From Candidatus Thermokryptus sp. (lineage in GTDB: Bacteria > Bacteroidota > Ignavibacteria > Kryptoniales > Kryptoniaceae): DNA of 6,360 bases. The notes beneath the pieces are model-generated. The model ran no database searches and was not told the origin of the DNA. It saw nothing but the letters and a program-made list of their open reading frames with translations. Location: the NCBI GenBank assembly GCA_028276305.1, contig JAPYWO010000081.1, positions 1-6,360 of the forward strand, in the 5' to 3' direction. Positions within the stretch are counted from its first letter, which is position 1. Every line of letters starts with the position of its first letter. The position numbers were made by a program, and so were the translations under genes. Positions 1 to 6,360 of the stretch are shown here, in pieces.

Positions 1-2
1 GG

Positions 3-857
3 ATTGTTTGTTTCTTTCTTCTTTTTCTTTTGTCGCCTTTTTTATACTGCGCAAATACGGATTCAACAAAGTCCTCAAGTAAAAGCATTAACTATACAAA
101 GCTTGCTTTCGTCGGCGTTGGAACCGCCGGGACAATGGCTGTGATTCATGTTTATCAAAAGAATGCCTGGTGGAGCGGGCAAAGGCGGTCTTTTCATGTC
201 GTCAACGACTGGGAATATGCTCTTAACATTGACAAGATTGGACATTTTTATGGGGCGAATTTGATTTCAAATTTGTTTTCGTCTTCTCTCCAATGGGCTG
301 GGATTGAAAGCAAAAAATCCCTCATTTACGGGGCTTTGCTTGGTTCAATTTTTGGATTGTATGTTGAATTTGAGGATGGCTTTGCGACTGATTGGGGATT
401 TAGCCCCGGGGACGCTGGAGCAGATTTATTGGGGGCATGGTATCCAGTTGCACAAGGATATTTCCCCATCTTGAAAAATTTTAATTTCAAATGGAGCTAT
501 ATTCCAACAAGTCAACTTAAAAGTGGGAAAAAGAAAATTTTCATTGATGACCACGAGGGACAAACGATGTGGCTTTCTATATCCTTTGTTAATTTCTTGC
601 CTGAAAAAATCAGAAAGTTCTACCCTGTTTTTCTAAACCTCGCCCTCGGTTATGGTGTCAGAGACCTTGACGGAAGAGGAGGCGGAGTGAGGGAATTTTA
701 CATTTCTCTTGACTATGACCTTGAGAAATTACCTGGAGATGGCTGGCTGTGGGGATTGATAAAGAAAAATTTAAATTACATTCACCTTCCAGCTCCTGCC
801 ATTAGATTGACACCAAAGTTTGCCTTTTTCGGGCTCTTCTTTTCAAAGAAAATTTGA
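3..857 (+). CDS. DUF2279 (YfiM-like) envelope protein, 5' end cut by window edge
   Basis: The frame is open to the left edge. The residues before the first possible start (a TTG at 30) are a strongly hydrophobic run (IVCFFLLFLL), which reads as a signal-peptide core, so the true start lies upstream and TTG 30 is not the start. A Cys follows the core (FLYC-ANTD, around 48-50). It does not fit a classical lipobox, so lipoprotein status is open. The DUF2279 hallmarks are visible: DKIGH at 231-245, then an acidic and glycine-rich block at 363-425 (VEFEDGF, SPGDAGADLLGA). E. coli YfiM is a short periplasmic lipoprotein; this protein has at least 284 residues and a C-terminal extension containing YISLDYDLEKLP, a form I associate with Bacteroidota. 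The biochemical role of the family is unknown. It ends with TGA 7 nt before the permease gene and is probably in the same operon. Family call is fairly sure; function is unknown. Confidence 0.75.
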   Translation: MVCFFLLFLLSPFLYCANTDSTKSSSKSINYTKLAFVGVGTAGTMAVIHVYQKNAWWSGQRRSFHVVNDWEYALNIDKIGHFYGANLISNLFSSSLQWAGIESKKSLIYGALLGSIFGLYVEFEDGFATDWGFSPGDAGADLLGAWYPVAQGYFPILKNFNFKWSYIPTSQLKSGKKKIFIDDHEGQTMWLSISFVNFLPEKIRKFYPVFLNLALGYGVRDLDGRGGGVREFYISLDYDLEKLPGDGWLWGLIKKNLNYIHLPAPAIRLTPKFAFFGLFFSKKI

Positions 858-864
858 CATTTAA

Positions 865-1611
865 ATGTTTACCATGCTAGAGGAAGTTTTAACGGGGATT
901 CTTATCGGTTTTATCTCCGGGATGTTTGGTCTAGGTGGAAGTAGTATCGCAACCCCTCTACTTAGAACGATTATCGGGGTCAAGCCAACAATTGCGCTCG
1001 CAACACCACTACCAGTTGTTATACCCTCAGCGGTTTCTGCTTCACTTGTTTATCATAAGAAGGGTTTAATAAATTTTAATGTAGCAAAAGTTACGATAAT
1101 TTTCGGTTTCCCTTTCGTTCTCATCGGCGCAATTTTAACCAGGTTGTTCAGCGGTAAATTTTTGATGCTTTCAACAGCTGTTTTTATTTTTACAGTTGGT
1201 CTGAGTTTTCTTTTTAGGAAGAAAATGTTTAAAACGGAAGCGGAGGGAGAGGTTAATAACTTAGCTTTAATCTCTCTGAGTGCGTTTATTGGGTTGATTT
1301 CGGGTTTCCTTGCAAATGGTGGTGGAGTTATGCTCGTTCCATTCTATGTGAAAGCTTTAAAGATGGATATCAAAAGCGCATTTGCGACCTCTCTTTTCGT
1401 AATCCCATTTTTTGCGATACCGGGAACTGTGGTTCATTTTTTGCTCGGACATATTGATCTAAAACTTCTTTTGGTGCTTGTTTTAACTTCAATCCCATTT
1501 GCAAATTTCGGAGCAAAATTGGCAGTTAAGCTAAAGAACGAAACACTTGAAATTGCATATGGTATCTTCCTTGTCGTGTTTTCAATCTTTTTCTTTGTTA
1601 GGGAAGTTTAA
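865..1611 (+). CDS. TauE/SafE family membrane permease (predicted anion/sulfite exporter type)
   Basis: This is a 248-aa polytopic inner-membrane protein with about eight hydrophobic segments. The family signature is an internal duplication of a glycine-rich helix: GFISGMFGLGGSSIATPLL at residues 15-33 and GLISGFLANGGGVMLVPFY at 143-161. A conserved-type SAFATSLFVI block follows the second copy (171-180), and ALATPLPVVIPSAVSA (44-59) is its counterpart after the first. Length fits the family (about 240-270 aa). Known members move sulfite, sulfoacetate, taurine-derived or other small anions; nothing here identifies the substrate, and no sulfur gene is nearby. The start could be ATG 865 or ATG 874 (Met4); neither has a Shine-Dalgarno sequence. 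I keep 865 because it lies 7 nt after the upstream stop, which favours coupled translation. The stop is TAA at 1609-1611. Confidence 0.85.
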   Translation: MFTMLEEVLTGILIGFISGMFGLGGSSIATPLLRTIIGVKPTIALATPLPVVIPSAVSASLVYHKKGLINFNVAKVTIIFGFPFVLIGAILTRLFSGKFLMLSTAVFIFTVGLSFLFRKKMFKTEAEGEVNNLALISLSAFIGLISGFLANGGGVMLVPFYVKALKMDIKSAFATSLFVIPFFAIPGTVVHFLLGHIDLKLLLVLVLTSIPFANFGAKLAVKLKNETLEIAYGIFLVVFSIFFFVREV

Positions 1612-1630
1612 AATCAAAATTCGTTTATTT

Positions 1631-2434
1631 ATGCGATTGAAAATTTTAATTGTGTTTTTTCTATTCCAGGGGCTTTCACTTTCACAAGAAATTATCGGCG
1701 CAAGGGCTTTTGCTTTGAAAAGCTATGTCGCTGTCGCAAACGACCCATGGACGATTTTCTACAACCCTGCTGGTATATCAAGTTTAAGAACAAGGGAAGT
1801 GGCGTTTTCGTATATACCCGCACAATTTGAGCTTGCTGAACTTTCACAAAAAGGTATAGCTTATTATGAACCTTCGCTTCCAGTCAAATTCGCTTTGGGG
1901 GCGAGAATTTTCGGGTTTGAACTTTATCGTGAATTAATCCTTAAATTGGCATTCGCAAGGGACTTTAAGTTTTTCTCCATCGGTGGAAGTTTGAGCTATA
2001 ATTTAATATCAATCAAAAATTATGGAAGTGATGGTGGGCTTGGTTTTGATTTAGGTCTTATATCAAACCCAATAAAGTTTCTACGCTTTGGTTTCGTGTT
2101 GAAAAATATGATCTCCGAAAGGATTGGTAAAGCGAAAGAAAAATTGCCGAGCGTTCTTGAAATAGGATTGGCGTTTGTTCCTTACGAAAATTTGACCGTT
2201 TCTTCATCCGTTGAGAAAGTGTTTGCTTTGCGTGAAAGCTTCAAATATGGCGTTGAATATATGGTGGAGAAATGGCTTTGTTTTAGAATCGGTCTTTTGA
2301 ATTTCCCAACAAGGTTTTCAGCTGGGGTCGGGATAAATTACTTTATCTTTAACCTTGACTATTCAGTTGACAAGCATCAAATGCTTGGATTAACACATCA
2401 AATAACAATCGCATTGAGATTGGGTGAAAAATGA
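1631..2434 (+). CDS. PorV/UPF0164-like outer-membrane beta-barrel protein
   Basis: This 267-aa protein begins with a clear signal peptide (MRLKILIVFFLFQGLSLS, predicted cleavage before QE at residue 19). The frame is open 84 nt further upstream to an ATG at 1547. That start would overlap the permease gene and bury the signal peptide, so ATG 1631 is chosen; it lies 19 nt after the permease stop. After the signal comes GARAFALKSYVAVANDPW with FYNPAGIS (residues 23-50), the N-terminal signature of the PorV/PorQ/UPF0164 family (A..A..D....YNPAG). The rest is alternating hydrophobic and aromatic strands with short turns, ending in [12 protein letters not shown], as expected for a 12-14-strand barrel. 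Relatives in Bacteroidota include T9SS shuttle/attachment proteins, but many paralogues have no known role, so a secretion function is only inferred. It overlaps the next gene by ATGA, suggesting the two products act together. Confidence 0.75.
   Translation: MRLKILIVFFLFQGLSLSQEIIGARAFALKSYVAVANDPWTIFYNPAGISSLRTREVAFSYIPAQFELAELSQKGIAYYEPSLPVKFALGARIFGFELYRELILKLAFARDFKFFSIGGSLSYNLISIKNYGSDGGLGFDLGLISNPIKFLRFGFVLKNMISERIGKAKEKLPSVLEIGLAFVPYENLTVSSSVEKVFALRESFKYGVEYMVEKWLCFRIGLLNFPTRFSAGVGINYFIFNLDYSVDKHQMLGLTHQITIALRLGEK
2422..2427 (+). promoter_or_regulatory. Shine-Dalgarno-like GGGTGA before the HhH-barrel gene, with ATGA stop/start overlap
   Basis: GGGTGA ends 3 nt before ATG 2431 and lies inside the last codons of the PorV-like gene. 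The start ATG and the upstream stop TGA share bases in ATGA (2431-2434). This supports ATG 2431 as the start and implies reinitiation or coupled translation of the two outer-membrane proteins. Confidence 0.5.
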
Positions 2435-4287
2435 AATGGACGGTTTTCATCCTCATTTTAAATACGGCGTTTATTTTTTCGCAAGAGGTTAAAATTGACA
2501 CACTTGAGGATGTTGAAGAAGAACTTTTTGAAAATGTTGAAGAGGATTCGCAACTTGACGAAATAATTGAAAAAATTGAATTGATCAGAATTGAACTTAA
2601 CAGAGCTGATGTTGATGATCTAACTGAAATACCGTTTATATCAAGAGGGGATGCTTTAAAGATAGTTGAGTATAGAGATAAAATCGGCGGGTTTAAAAGA
2701 AAAGAGCAGGTCTTTGATATTCCGGGAATTGACGAGAGGGTGAAAGCTTTGCTTTACAGAAACAGTTACATTCAAAGGAAAAGGTTTGATGTTCGCTTAA
2801 GGGGCAGGGTCCTGAACAAAGGCGGATTTAGAAATGTCAAGGGGGATTTCATCAACGATTTTAAAACATATCAACTTGGCTTTCTTGCATATTCAAATTT
2901 TTCCGGTGGATTTGTGATTGAGAAGGATTATGGGGAGAGAAGGATAGATGAGCTTGTGAATTTTTACTTTGATTACAAAGGGGGAGGAATTTTGAGAAGG
3001 TTTATAGTTGGAAATTACATTCTTCAATTTGGACAGGGGATTTTATTTTGGCGACCCGTTGGGCTTGGGAAAGGTACAGATGCGATTTCTCCGGTTCAAA
3101 GAAGCGTTGAAAACTACGCAGAAATGTATATATCAACCGATGAGGTTAAACCATTCCTTGGAGCAGTGGCTGTAACCAAATTTAAAAATTTTGACTTAAC
3201 AGTTTTCTATTCAAGTAGAAAAATACCAGCTTCATTTGACTCAACTGGACTTGTTAGATACATTGATTTTTCAGGCATAAACAAGGGGCAAAAAGATATT
3301 TTGAAAAGGGATGTCTATGGCTTTTTCAGCGTGTATGGCAAGAGAAATTTCATAACAGGTGTTTCTTTCGCTTATCAAAAATTTGATAAGGATTTCTCAA
3401 GTTCAACATCAAGACCGTATGGTGGAGGGAAAATTTATTCAAGTTTTATGTGGGATTTCTTGTTCAAGAGGTTAAACTTTTTCGGCGAGCTTGCGACTCA
3501 ATCAGGACTTAACTTTAGCGCTGTCTCTGGCGTTGTTTTTGACTTTGAAAATTTAAAACTCGCTTTTCAATATAGAAATTTGAACCCTAATTTTACCTCA
3601 ATAAACGGGAACACATTTAGCGAAAGGTATGGTGAGGCGTGGAACGAAGAAGGGTTTTATTCAAGTGTTAAGCTTAAGTTAAGCCGTCTTTACATTTGGG
3701 GCTATTATGATATTTTTACATTTCCTGTAACGAAAGCTAATGATGCAAAAGGTGGGTATGACTATAGATTTGAGCTTGGCATTTCTATTTCAAGAAATAT
3801 GAACGCAAAAATCTTGATTCGGGAGAAATCTGTTTTAAAAGGGATAAAGGTTTATGATGATTTTGGGAGAGGAAATTGGGGCGAAAGAAGTGAAAGGAGA
3901 AAAAACTTCAGGGTTGAGGTTGAGAATAAATTTCAGGATATTGTGTTAAGAAGTCGGGTTGAAGTTTTAAAGATGAATTTTACCGGTGAGGAGACCGGTT
4001 TTTTGATTTACCAAGGGGTTAAGATGAAAGTTTTTAATGGGCTGACATTTTATGCTCGGATAGCGCATTTCAGGAGCGATTCTTATTCATCAAGAATTTA
4101 TGTATATGAAGATGATCTTGATGGGGTTGTTTCTTTGATTCCGCTTTACGGTCAAGGATTGAGGTGGTATTTCGTTTTGAAATATAGTTATTGGAAGTTT
4201 CTTTCAATTCAGTTTAAATATGCGGAGTCGTTGTTTTTTGAGAATGTGAAAGCCAGCGCTGGTTTACAAATTGAGATAAAGATTTAA
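2431..4287 (+). CDS. Secreted helix-hairpin-helix protein with C-terminal outer-membrane beta-barrel
   Basis: This is a 618-aa, three-part protein. Residues 1-17 are a signal peptide ([17 protein letters not shown], predicted cleavage before QE). Residues 22-50 are a very acidic linker. Residues about 55-110 form a ComEA-like double helix-hairpin-helix: [14 protein letters not shown], then [20 protein letters not shown]. From about 119 to the end, the sequence alternates short polar turns with aromatic/hydrophobic strands (for example [13 protein letters not shown] near the start, [21 protein letters not shown] near the end), predicting a large beta-barrel. A distinctive block at 194-218 ([14 protein letters not shown], then GLGKGTDA) looks conserved in similar HhH proteins of Bacteroidota. 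HhH pairs of this type bind DNA in ComEA, but both hairpins here are degenerate (IPFIS, IPGID), so DNA binding is uncertain. Translationally coupled to the PorV-like gene. No experimentally known function that I can name; DNA uptake, periplasmic protein docking and secretion are all possible. Confidence 0.7.
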   Translation: MKWTVFILILNTAFIFSQEVKIDTLEDVEEELFENVEEDSQLDEIIEKIELIRIELNRADVDDLTEIPFISRGDALKIVEYRDKIGGFKRKEQVFDIPGIDERVKALLYRNSYIQRKRFDVRLRGRVLNKGGFRNVKGDFINDFKTYQLGFLAYSNFSGGFVIEKDYGERRIDELVNFYFDYKGGGILRRFIVGNYILQFGQGILFWRPVGLGKGTDAISPVQRSVENYAEMYISTDEVKPFLGAVAVTKFKNFDLTVFYSSRKIPASFDSTGLVRYIDFSGINKGQKDILKRDVYGFFSVYGKRNFITGVSFAYQKFDKDFSSSTSRPYGGGKIYSSFMWDFLFKRLNFFGELATQSGLNFSAVSGVVFDFENLKLAFQYRNLNPNFTSINGNTFSERYGEAWNEEGFYSSVKLKLSRLYIWGYYDIFTFPVTKANDAKGGYDYRFELGISISRNMNAKILIREKSVLKGIKVYDDFGRGNWGERSERRKNFRVEVENKFQDIVLRSRVEVLKMNFTGEETGFLIYQGVKMKVFNGLTFYARIAHFRSDSYSSRIYVYEDDLDGVVSLIPLYGQGLRWYFVLKYSYWKFLSIQFKYAESLFFENVKASAGLQIEIKI

Positions 4288-4292
4288 TCTTT
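4278..4292. repeat. 15-nt palindrome across the overlapping convergent stop codons
   Basis: Seven-base arms AAAGATT and AATCTTT flank a single central T. The palindrome covers the TAA of the rightward operon (4285-4287) and the TAA of gmhA (4284-4286 on the complement). It could fold as a short 5-bp hairpin in either transcript. It is AT-only apart from one G/C pair per arm and has no T-run afterwards, so it is a poor intrinsic terminator. The palindrome is directly visible; any termination role is speculative. Confidence 0.35.
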
Positions 4293-4877
4293 CGGCTCGC
4301 CGTAAAGTTCAATTTCAACAAGCTCGCTTATTATGTGTCCGATTGTTATGTGTCCTTCTTGGATTCTTTGCGTGTTGTTTGAAGGAACGACTATCGCTAT
4401 ATCGCAAAGCTCTTTCATCCTTCCGCCGTCTTTACCGAGAAATCCAATAACTGTCATGCCTTTTTCTTTTGCTGTCTTGATGGCTCTTATCACATTCTCA
4501 GAGTTTCCGCTTGTGCTTATCCCAATTAACACATCACCTTCATTTCCGAGTGCTTCAACTGTCCTTGCGAATGTATTTTCAAAGCCGATATCGTTTCCAC
4601 CAGCGGTTAAGTTAGATGTATCTGTTGTGATTGCAATTGCTGGCAACCCCGGGCGCTTTATCTTCGGGTTTAATCTTATCACAAATTCAGTTGCGATATG
4701 TTGTGAATCAGCTGCGCTACCACCATTTCCACAAAGCAAAACCTTTTTCCCATTTTTAAAGGCAGTTGAGATAACTTCAACAGCTTTTAGAATTTGCTCA
4801 GTGCAGTGTGAAAAAATTTTTTTCTTTACCTCAGCGCTTTCATTTAACGATGTTTCTATGAATTTGATCTTGTCCAT
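4284..4877 (-). CDS. gmhA: Phosphoheptose isomerase (sedoheptulose-7-phosphate isomerase), SIS domain
   Basis: This 197-aa cytosolic enzyme is predicted to convert sedoheptulose 7-phosphate to glycero-manno-heptose 7-phosphate, the first step of ADP-heptose synthesis for LPS core or other surface glycans. It is one SIS domain. The sugar-phosphate loop [14 protein letters not shown] is at residues 47-60, and [15 protein letters not shown] at about 118-132 is the second phosphate-binding serine loop. By alignment from memory with E. coli GmhA, catalytic Glu65 corresponds to Glu64 (IATEF) and His180 to His181 (GHIISELVE); Gln172 matches Gln173 (RIQEGH). Length matches the family (about 190-200). 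Start ATG 4877-4875 is 13 nt after the GGGPS stop and has no clear Shine-Dalgarno sequence. It is the last gene seen in the leftward operon and overlaps the convergent gene by 4 nt. SIS relatives such as DiaA are similar, but the conserved catalytic residues favour GmhA. Confidence 0.88.
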   Translation of the reverse strand: MDKIKFIETSLNESAEVKKKIFSHCTEQILKAVEVISTAFKNGKKVLLCGNGGSAADSQHIATEFVIRLNPKIKRPGLPAIAITTDTSNLTAGGNDIGFENTFARTVEALGNEGDVLIGISTSGNSENVIRAIKTAKEKGMTVIGFLGKDGGRMKELCDIAIVVPSNNTQRIQEGHITIGHIISELVEIELYGEPKD

Positions 4878-4890
4878 TTCTTGATGTTTT

Positions 4891-5676
4891 TTATTTTTTA
4901 TGAATTGCTCTCACAAAATCCGATATTAAACCTTTTATCTTCGTGGGCGGTGTGTCCTCAAGTATGTTTCCTGTTACTATTATTTCCGCTCCTGAATTGG
5001 CTTTTTCATGGGCGTTTTCCGGATTTTTTATCCCCCCGCCGACGATTAATGGAGTTTCAACAATTGATTTGATCGCTTTTATCAGTTCGTTCGGGACGCT
5101 GTTGTCAGCTCCACTGCCCGCTTCAAGATAAATCAATTTCATCCCGAGATATTGAGCTGTTAAGGCATAAGCGATGGCAATTTCTGGCTTATCTCTTGGT
5201 ATTGGCTTGCTTTGACTTATAAAAGTAGCCGATGTCATTTTGCCTGATTCAATTAAAAGGTAAGCTGTTGAAATCGGTTCAATGCGATATTTGAAAATTA
5301 TGGGGGAGGCGATCGTTTGTTGCCCGATGATAAATTCGGTGTTTGTGCTCGTTAAAACCGAAAGGAAAAGAATCGCATCGGCAAATTTTGAAATCTGGTA
5401 AATGCTCCCCGGGAAGATGATGACCGGCTTATCTGTACTTTCTTTCGTGATTTTGACACATCTTTCAAAATTTTGGGATAGCAACAAACTACTTCCGATG
5501 AAAAAACCATCAACCCCGCATTCCGTGGCGGTGCGTACAAATTTTTTTAAATTTGAATTGGTTTTATCCGGGTCAATCAAAATAAAATATAAAGACCCGT
5601 GCTGGGCAATTTGATTTAGGATGTAGTTGTATGTCTTGCCCAGCCGAGCCGAACTATCTTTTCGTTCCTTTTCCAA
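4891..5676 (-). CDS. Geranylgeranylglyceryl/heptaprenylglyceryl phosphate synthase (GGGPS/PcrB family)
   Basis: This 261-aa TIM-barrel prenyltransferase joins a polyprenyl diphosphate to sn-glycerol-1-phosphate, forming the first ether bond of archaeal-type lipids. Diagnostic motifs in order: FILIDPDKT (residues 31-39; metal/diphosphate-binding Asp), [10 protein letters not shown] (54-63), PVIIFPGS (84-91), [12 protein letters not shown] (101-112), [10 protein letters not shown] (182-191) and IVGGGI with IIVTGN (211-216 and 232-237), the last three being phosphate/glycerol-phosphate-binding loops. The layout resembles the group II enzymes known in archaea and in Bacteroidota such as Flavobacterium and Chitinophaga, rather than Bacillus PcrB. 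The chain length of the prenyl substrate (C20 or longer) cannot be read from sequence by eye. It is slightly longer than usual (about 245 aa) because of a polar N-terminal extension. The start is TTG 5676-5674, justified in the separate ribosome-binding entry. It lies between alaS and gmhA with 13-nt gaps on each side. Confidence 0.88.
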   Translation of the reverse strand: MEKERKDSSARLGKTYNYILNQIAQHGSLYFILIDPDKTNSNLKKFVRTATECGVDGFFIGSSLLLSQNFERCVKITKESTDKPVIIFPGSIYQISKFADAILFLSVLTSTNTEFIIGQQTIASPIIFKYRIEPISTAYLLIESGKMTSATFISQSKPIPRDKPEIAIAYALTAQYLGMKLIYLEAGSGADNSVPNELIKAIKSIVETPLIVGGGIKNPENAHEKANSGAEIIVTGNILEDTPPTKIKGLISDFVRAIHKK

Positions 5677-5682
5677 ATTTTG

Positions 5683-5688
5683 CCCCTT
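5683..5688 (-). promoter_or_regulatory. Shine-Dalgarno AAGGGG that fixes the TTG start of the GGGPS gene
   Basis: On the - strand AAGGGG is followed by six bases and then TTG (5676-5674). Going upstream in this frame the first stop is at 5700-5698, and no ATG, GTG or other TTG lies between. The next in-frame TTG downstream is at residue 33, inside the strand carrying the DPDK motif. TTG 5676 is therefore the only sensible start. Confidence 0.6.
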
Positions 5689-5689
5689 T

Positions 5690-6360
5690 TTATTGTGTTA
5701 ATTCTTTAATTATCTTCGGGAAAATTTTAAGCGCCTCGTCAAGTTTTGAAATGTCCTTTCCACCAGCGGTTGCCATATTGGGTCTTCCACCGCCACCACC
5801 TCCAGTTATCTTTGCAACCTCTCTCACAATTTTCCCAGCGTCAAGCCCCTTTTCTTTAACAAGGTCATCCGTCACAATGCAAACGAAATTAATTTTATTC
5901 TCGCTTACACTCGCAAGAAGCCCAACCCCTCTGCCGATCTTCCCCCTCAAGACATCACCAAACTGTTTTAATTGTTCAATATCGCTCGCTTCAACTTTCA
6001 TCGCAACGACTTTGAATCCATCAATCTTAGGCACATCGGAAGAATTCACAACTTTTTCAATTTCATCCGAGATTAACTTCATCTTCACCCTCGCAAGCTC
6101 CTTTTCAAGTTTTTGCTTCTCTTCAAGGATTTGATCAACCTTTTCATTCAATTTCAAAATCTCTTCTTCTTTCTCTTTCAAGTATTTCTCAAGCGCTTTT
6201 CCAGTTATCGCTTCAACCCTTCTTATCCCGCTCGCTATGCTTCCCTCGTAAATTATCTTAAAGTATCCTGTTTCAATTGTCCTGTCAAGATGAGTTCCTC
6301 CACAAAGTTCGTAGCTGAAATCGCCAATTCTTACGGTTCTGACTATGTCGCCGTATTTAT
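5690..6360 (-). CDS. alaS: Alanyl-tRNA synthetase, C-terminal part (gene runs off the right edge)
   Basis: The frame is open from the right edge to TAA at 5692-5690, giving 222 residues of a protein normally about 870-890 aa long. AlaS attaches alanine to tRNA-Ala and removes mischarged Ser/Gly. Visible from the N-terminal side: the end of the editing (SAD) domain, with the zinc-ligand motif ELCGGTHLDRTIETG (6266-6310 region) and ISAGIRRVEAITG (6200-6238); a charged coiled coil (KEKEEEILKLNEKVDQILEE and onward, about 6070-6190); and the DHHA1/C-Ala domain ending in the glycine-rich signature GGGGGGRPNMATAGGKD (5756-5803). The catalytic domain is outside the window. A TTG at 6181-6179 could pass for a start, but it encodes Leu inside the coiled coil. 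GGGPS begins 13 nt after the stop, so the two are probably cotranscribed. No sign of frameshift or degradation. Confidence 0.95.
   Translation of the reverse strand, partial: KYGDIVRTVRIGDFSYELCGGTHLDRTIETGYFKIIYEGSIASGIRRVEAITGKALEKYLKEKEEEILKLNEKVDQILEEKQKLEKELARVKMKLISDEIEKVVNSSDVPKIDGFKVVAMKVEASDIEQLKQFGDVLRGKIGRGVGLLASVSENKINFVCIVTDDLVKEKGLDAGKIVREVAKITGGGGGGRPNMATAGGKDISKLDEALKIFPKIIKELTQ

Noticed and set aside
30..32. TTG as start of the DUF2279 gene
   Set aside because: The frame continues to the window edge with a hydrophobic signal-peptide core before this codon.
1547..1630. Upstream ATG extension of the PorV-like gene
   Set aside because: It would overlap the permease gene by 65 nt and place 28 residues before an otherwise textbook signal peptide that begins at ATG 1631.
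4289..4307. Hairpin CTTTCGG-CTCG-CCG-T-AAAG as an intrinsic terminator
   Set aside because: It has a bulge, only three G/C-rich pairs around the loop and no T-run on either strand, and it lies within gmhA coding sequence.
4333..4884. 183-codon open frame on the + strand across gmhA
   Set aside because: It lies almost wholly antisense to a well-supported gmhA, has no recognisable domain, and its composition is what the complement of this gene gives.
4881..5614. Short frames on both strands within the GGGPS gene (for example 4943-5131 +, 5352-5540 -, 5402-5614 +)
   Set aside because: All lie inside a gene with intact family motifs, none has a ribosome-binding site or domain that I recognise.
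5631..6134. 167-codon + strand frame with a proline run
   Set aside because: It is antisense to alaS; the proline run is simply the complement of the GGGGGG signature codons of the DHHA1 domain.
6179..6181. TTG as start of a separate 163-aa protein
   Set aside because: The frame continues upstream into unmistakable AlaS editing-domain motifs (CGGTHLDRT, AGIRRVEAITG).
1..6360. RNA genes, CRISPR arrays, insertion sequences, att sites or defence genes
   Set aside because: Nearly every base is inside a supported protein gene; gaps are 7-19 nt and no repeated units or transposase-like sequences were seen.

Overview
The window is almost solid coding sequence from an AT-rich bacterium with a Gram-negative (diderm) envelope. 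A PorV/UPF0164-like outer-membrane protein, a helix-hairpin-helix protein fused to a predicted beta-barrel, an extended DUF2279 protein, a heptose-pathway isomerase and a bacterial group II type geranylgeranylglyceryl phosphate synthase (GGGPS) together suggest the FCB group. That means Bacteroidota or relatives such as Ignavibacteria or Kryptonia-like lineages. This placement is inferred from gene content, not from a marker gene. Start sites mostly lack strong Shine-Dalgarno sequences, which fits that group.

Left part (1-4287, + strand): four genes in the same direction, separated by 7 nt, 19 nt and a 4-nt ATGA overlap, probably one operon whose promoter lies upstream of the window. They are a DUF2279 envelope protein (its 5' end is cut by the window edge), a TauE/SafE-type membrane permease, a PorV-like outer-membrane beta-barrel, and a 618-aa protein with a signal peptide, a ComEA-like double helix-hairpin-helix and a long predicted beta-barrel. 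The last two look translationally coupled and form the least understood part of the window.

Right part (4284-6360, - strand): a leftward operon alaS (only the 3' part is present) - GGGPS - gmhA, with 13-nt gaps at both junctions. AlaS charges tRNA-Ala. GGGPS makes an archaeal-type ether-lipid precursor, sn-1-glycerol-phosphate linked to a polyprenyl chain. GmhA starts the ADP-heptose pathway used for LPS core or other surface glycans.

The two operons converge, and their TAA stop codons overlap in a TTAA inside a 15-nt palindrome. There is no intergenic stretch longer than 20 nt and no RNA gene, CRISPR array or mobile element. Both operon promoters must lie outside the window. I found no clearly new defence or mobile system. 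The most interesting points are the PorV-like/HhH-barrel pair with degenerate hairpins, and the bacterial ether-lipid enzyme in an operon with a heptose gene.
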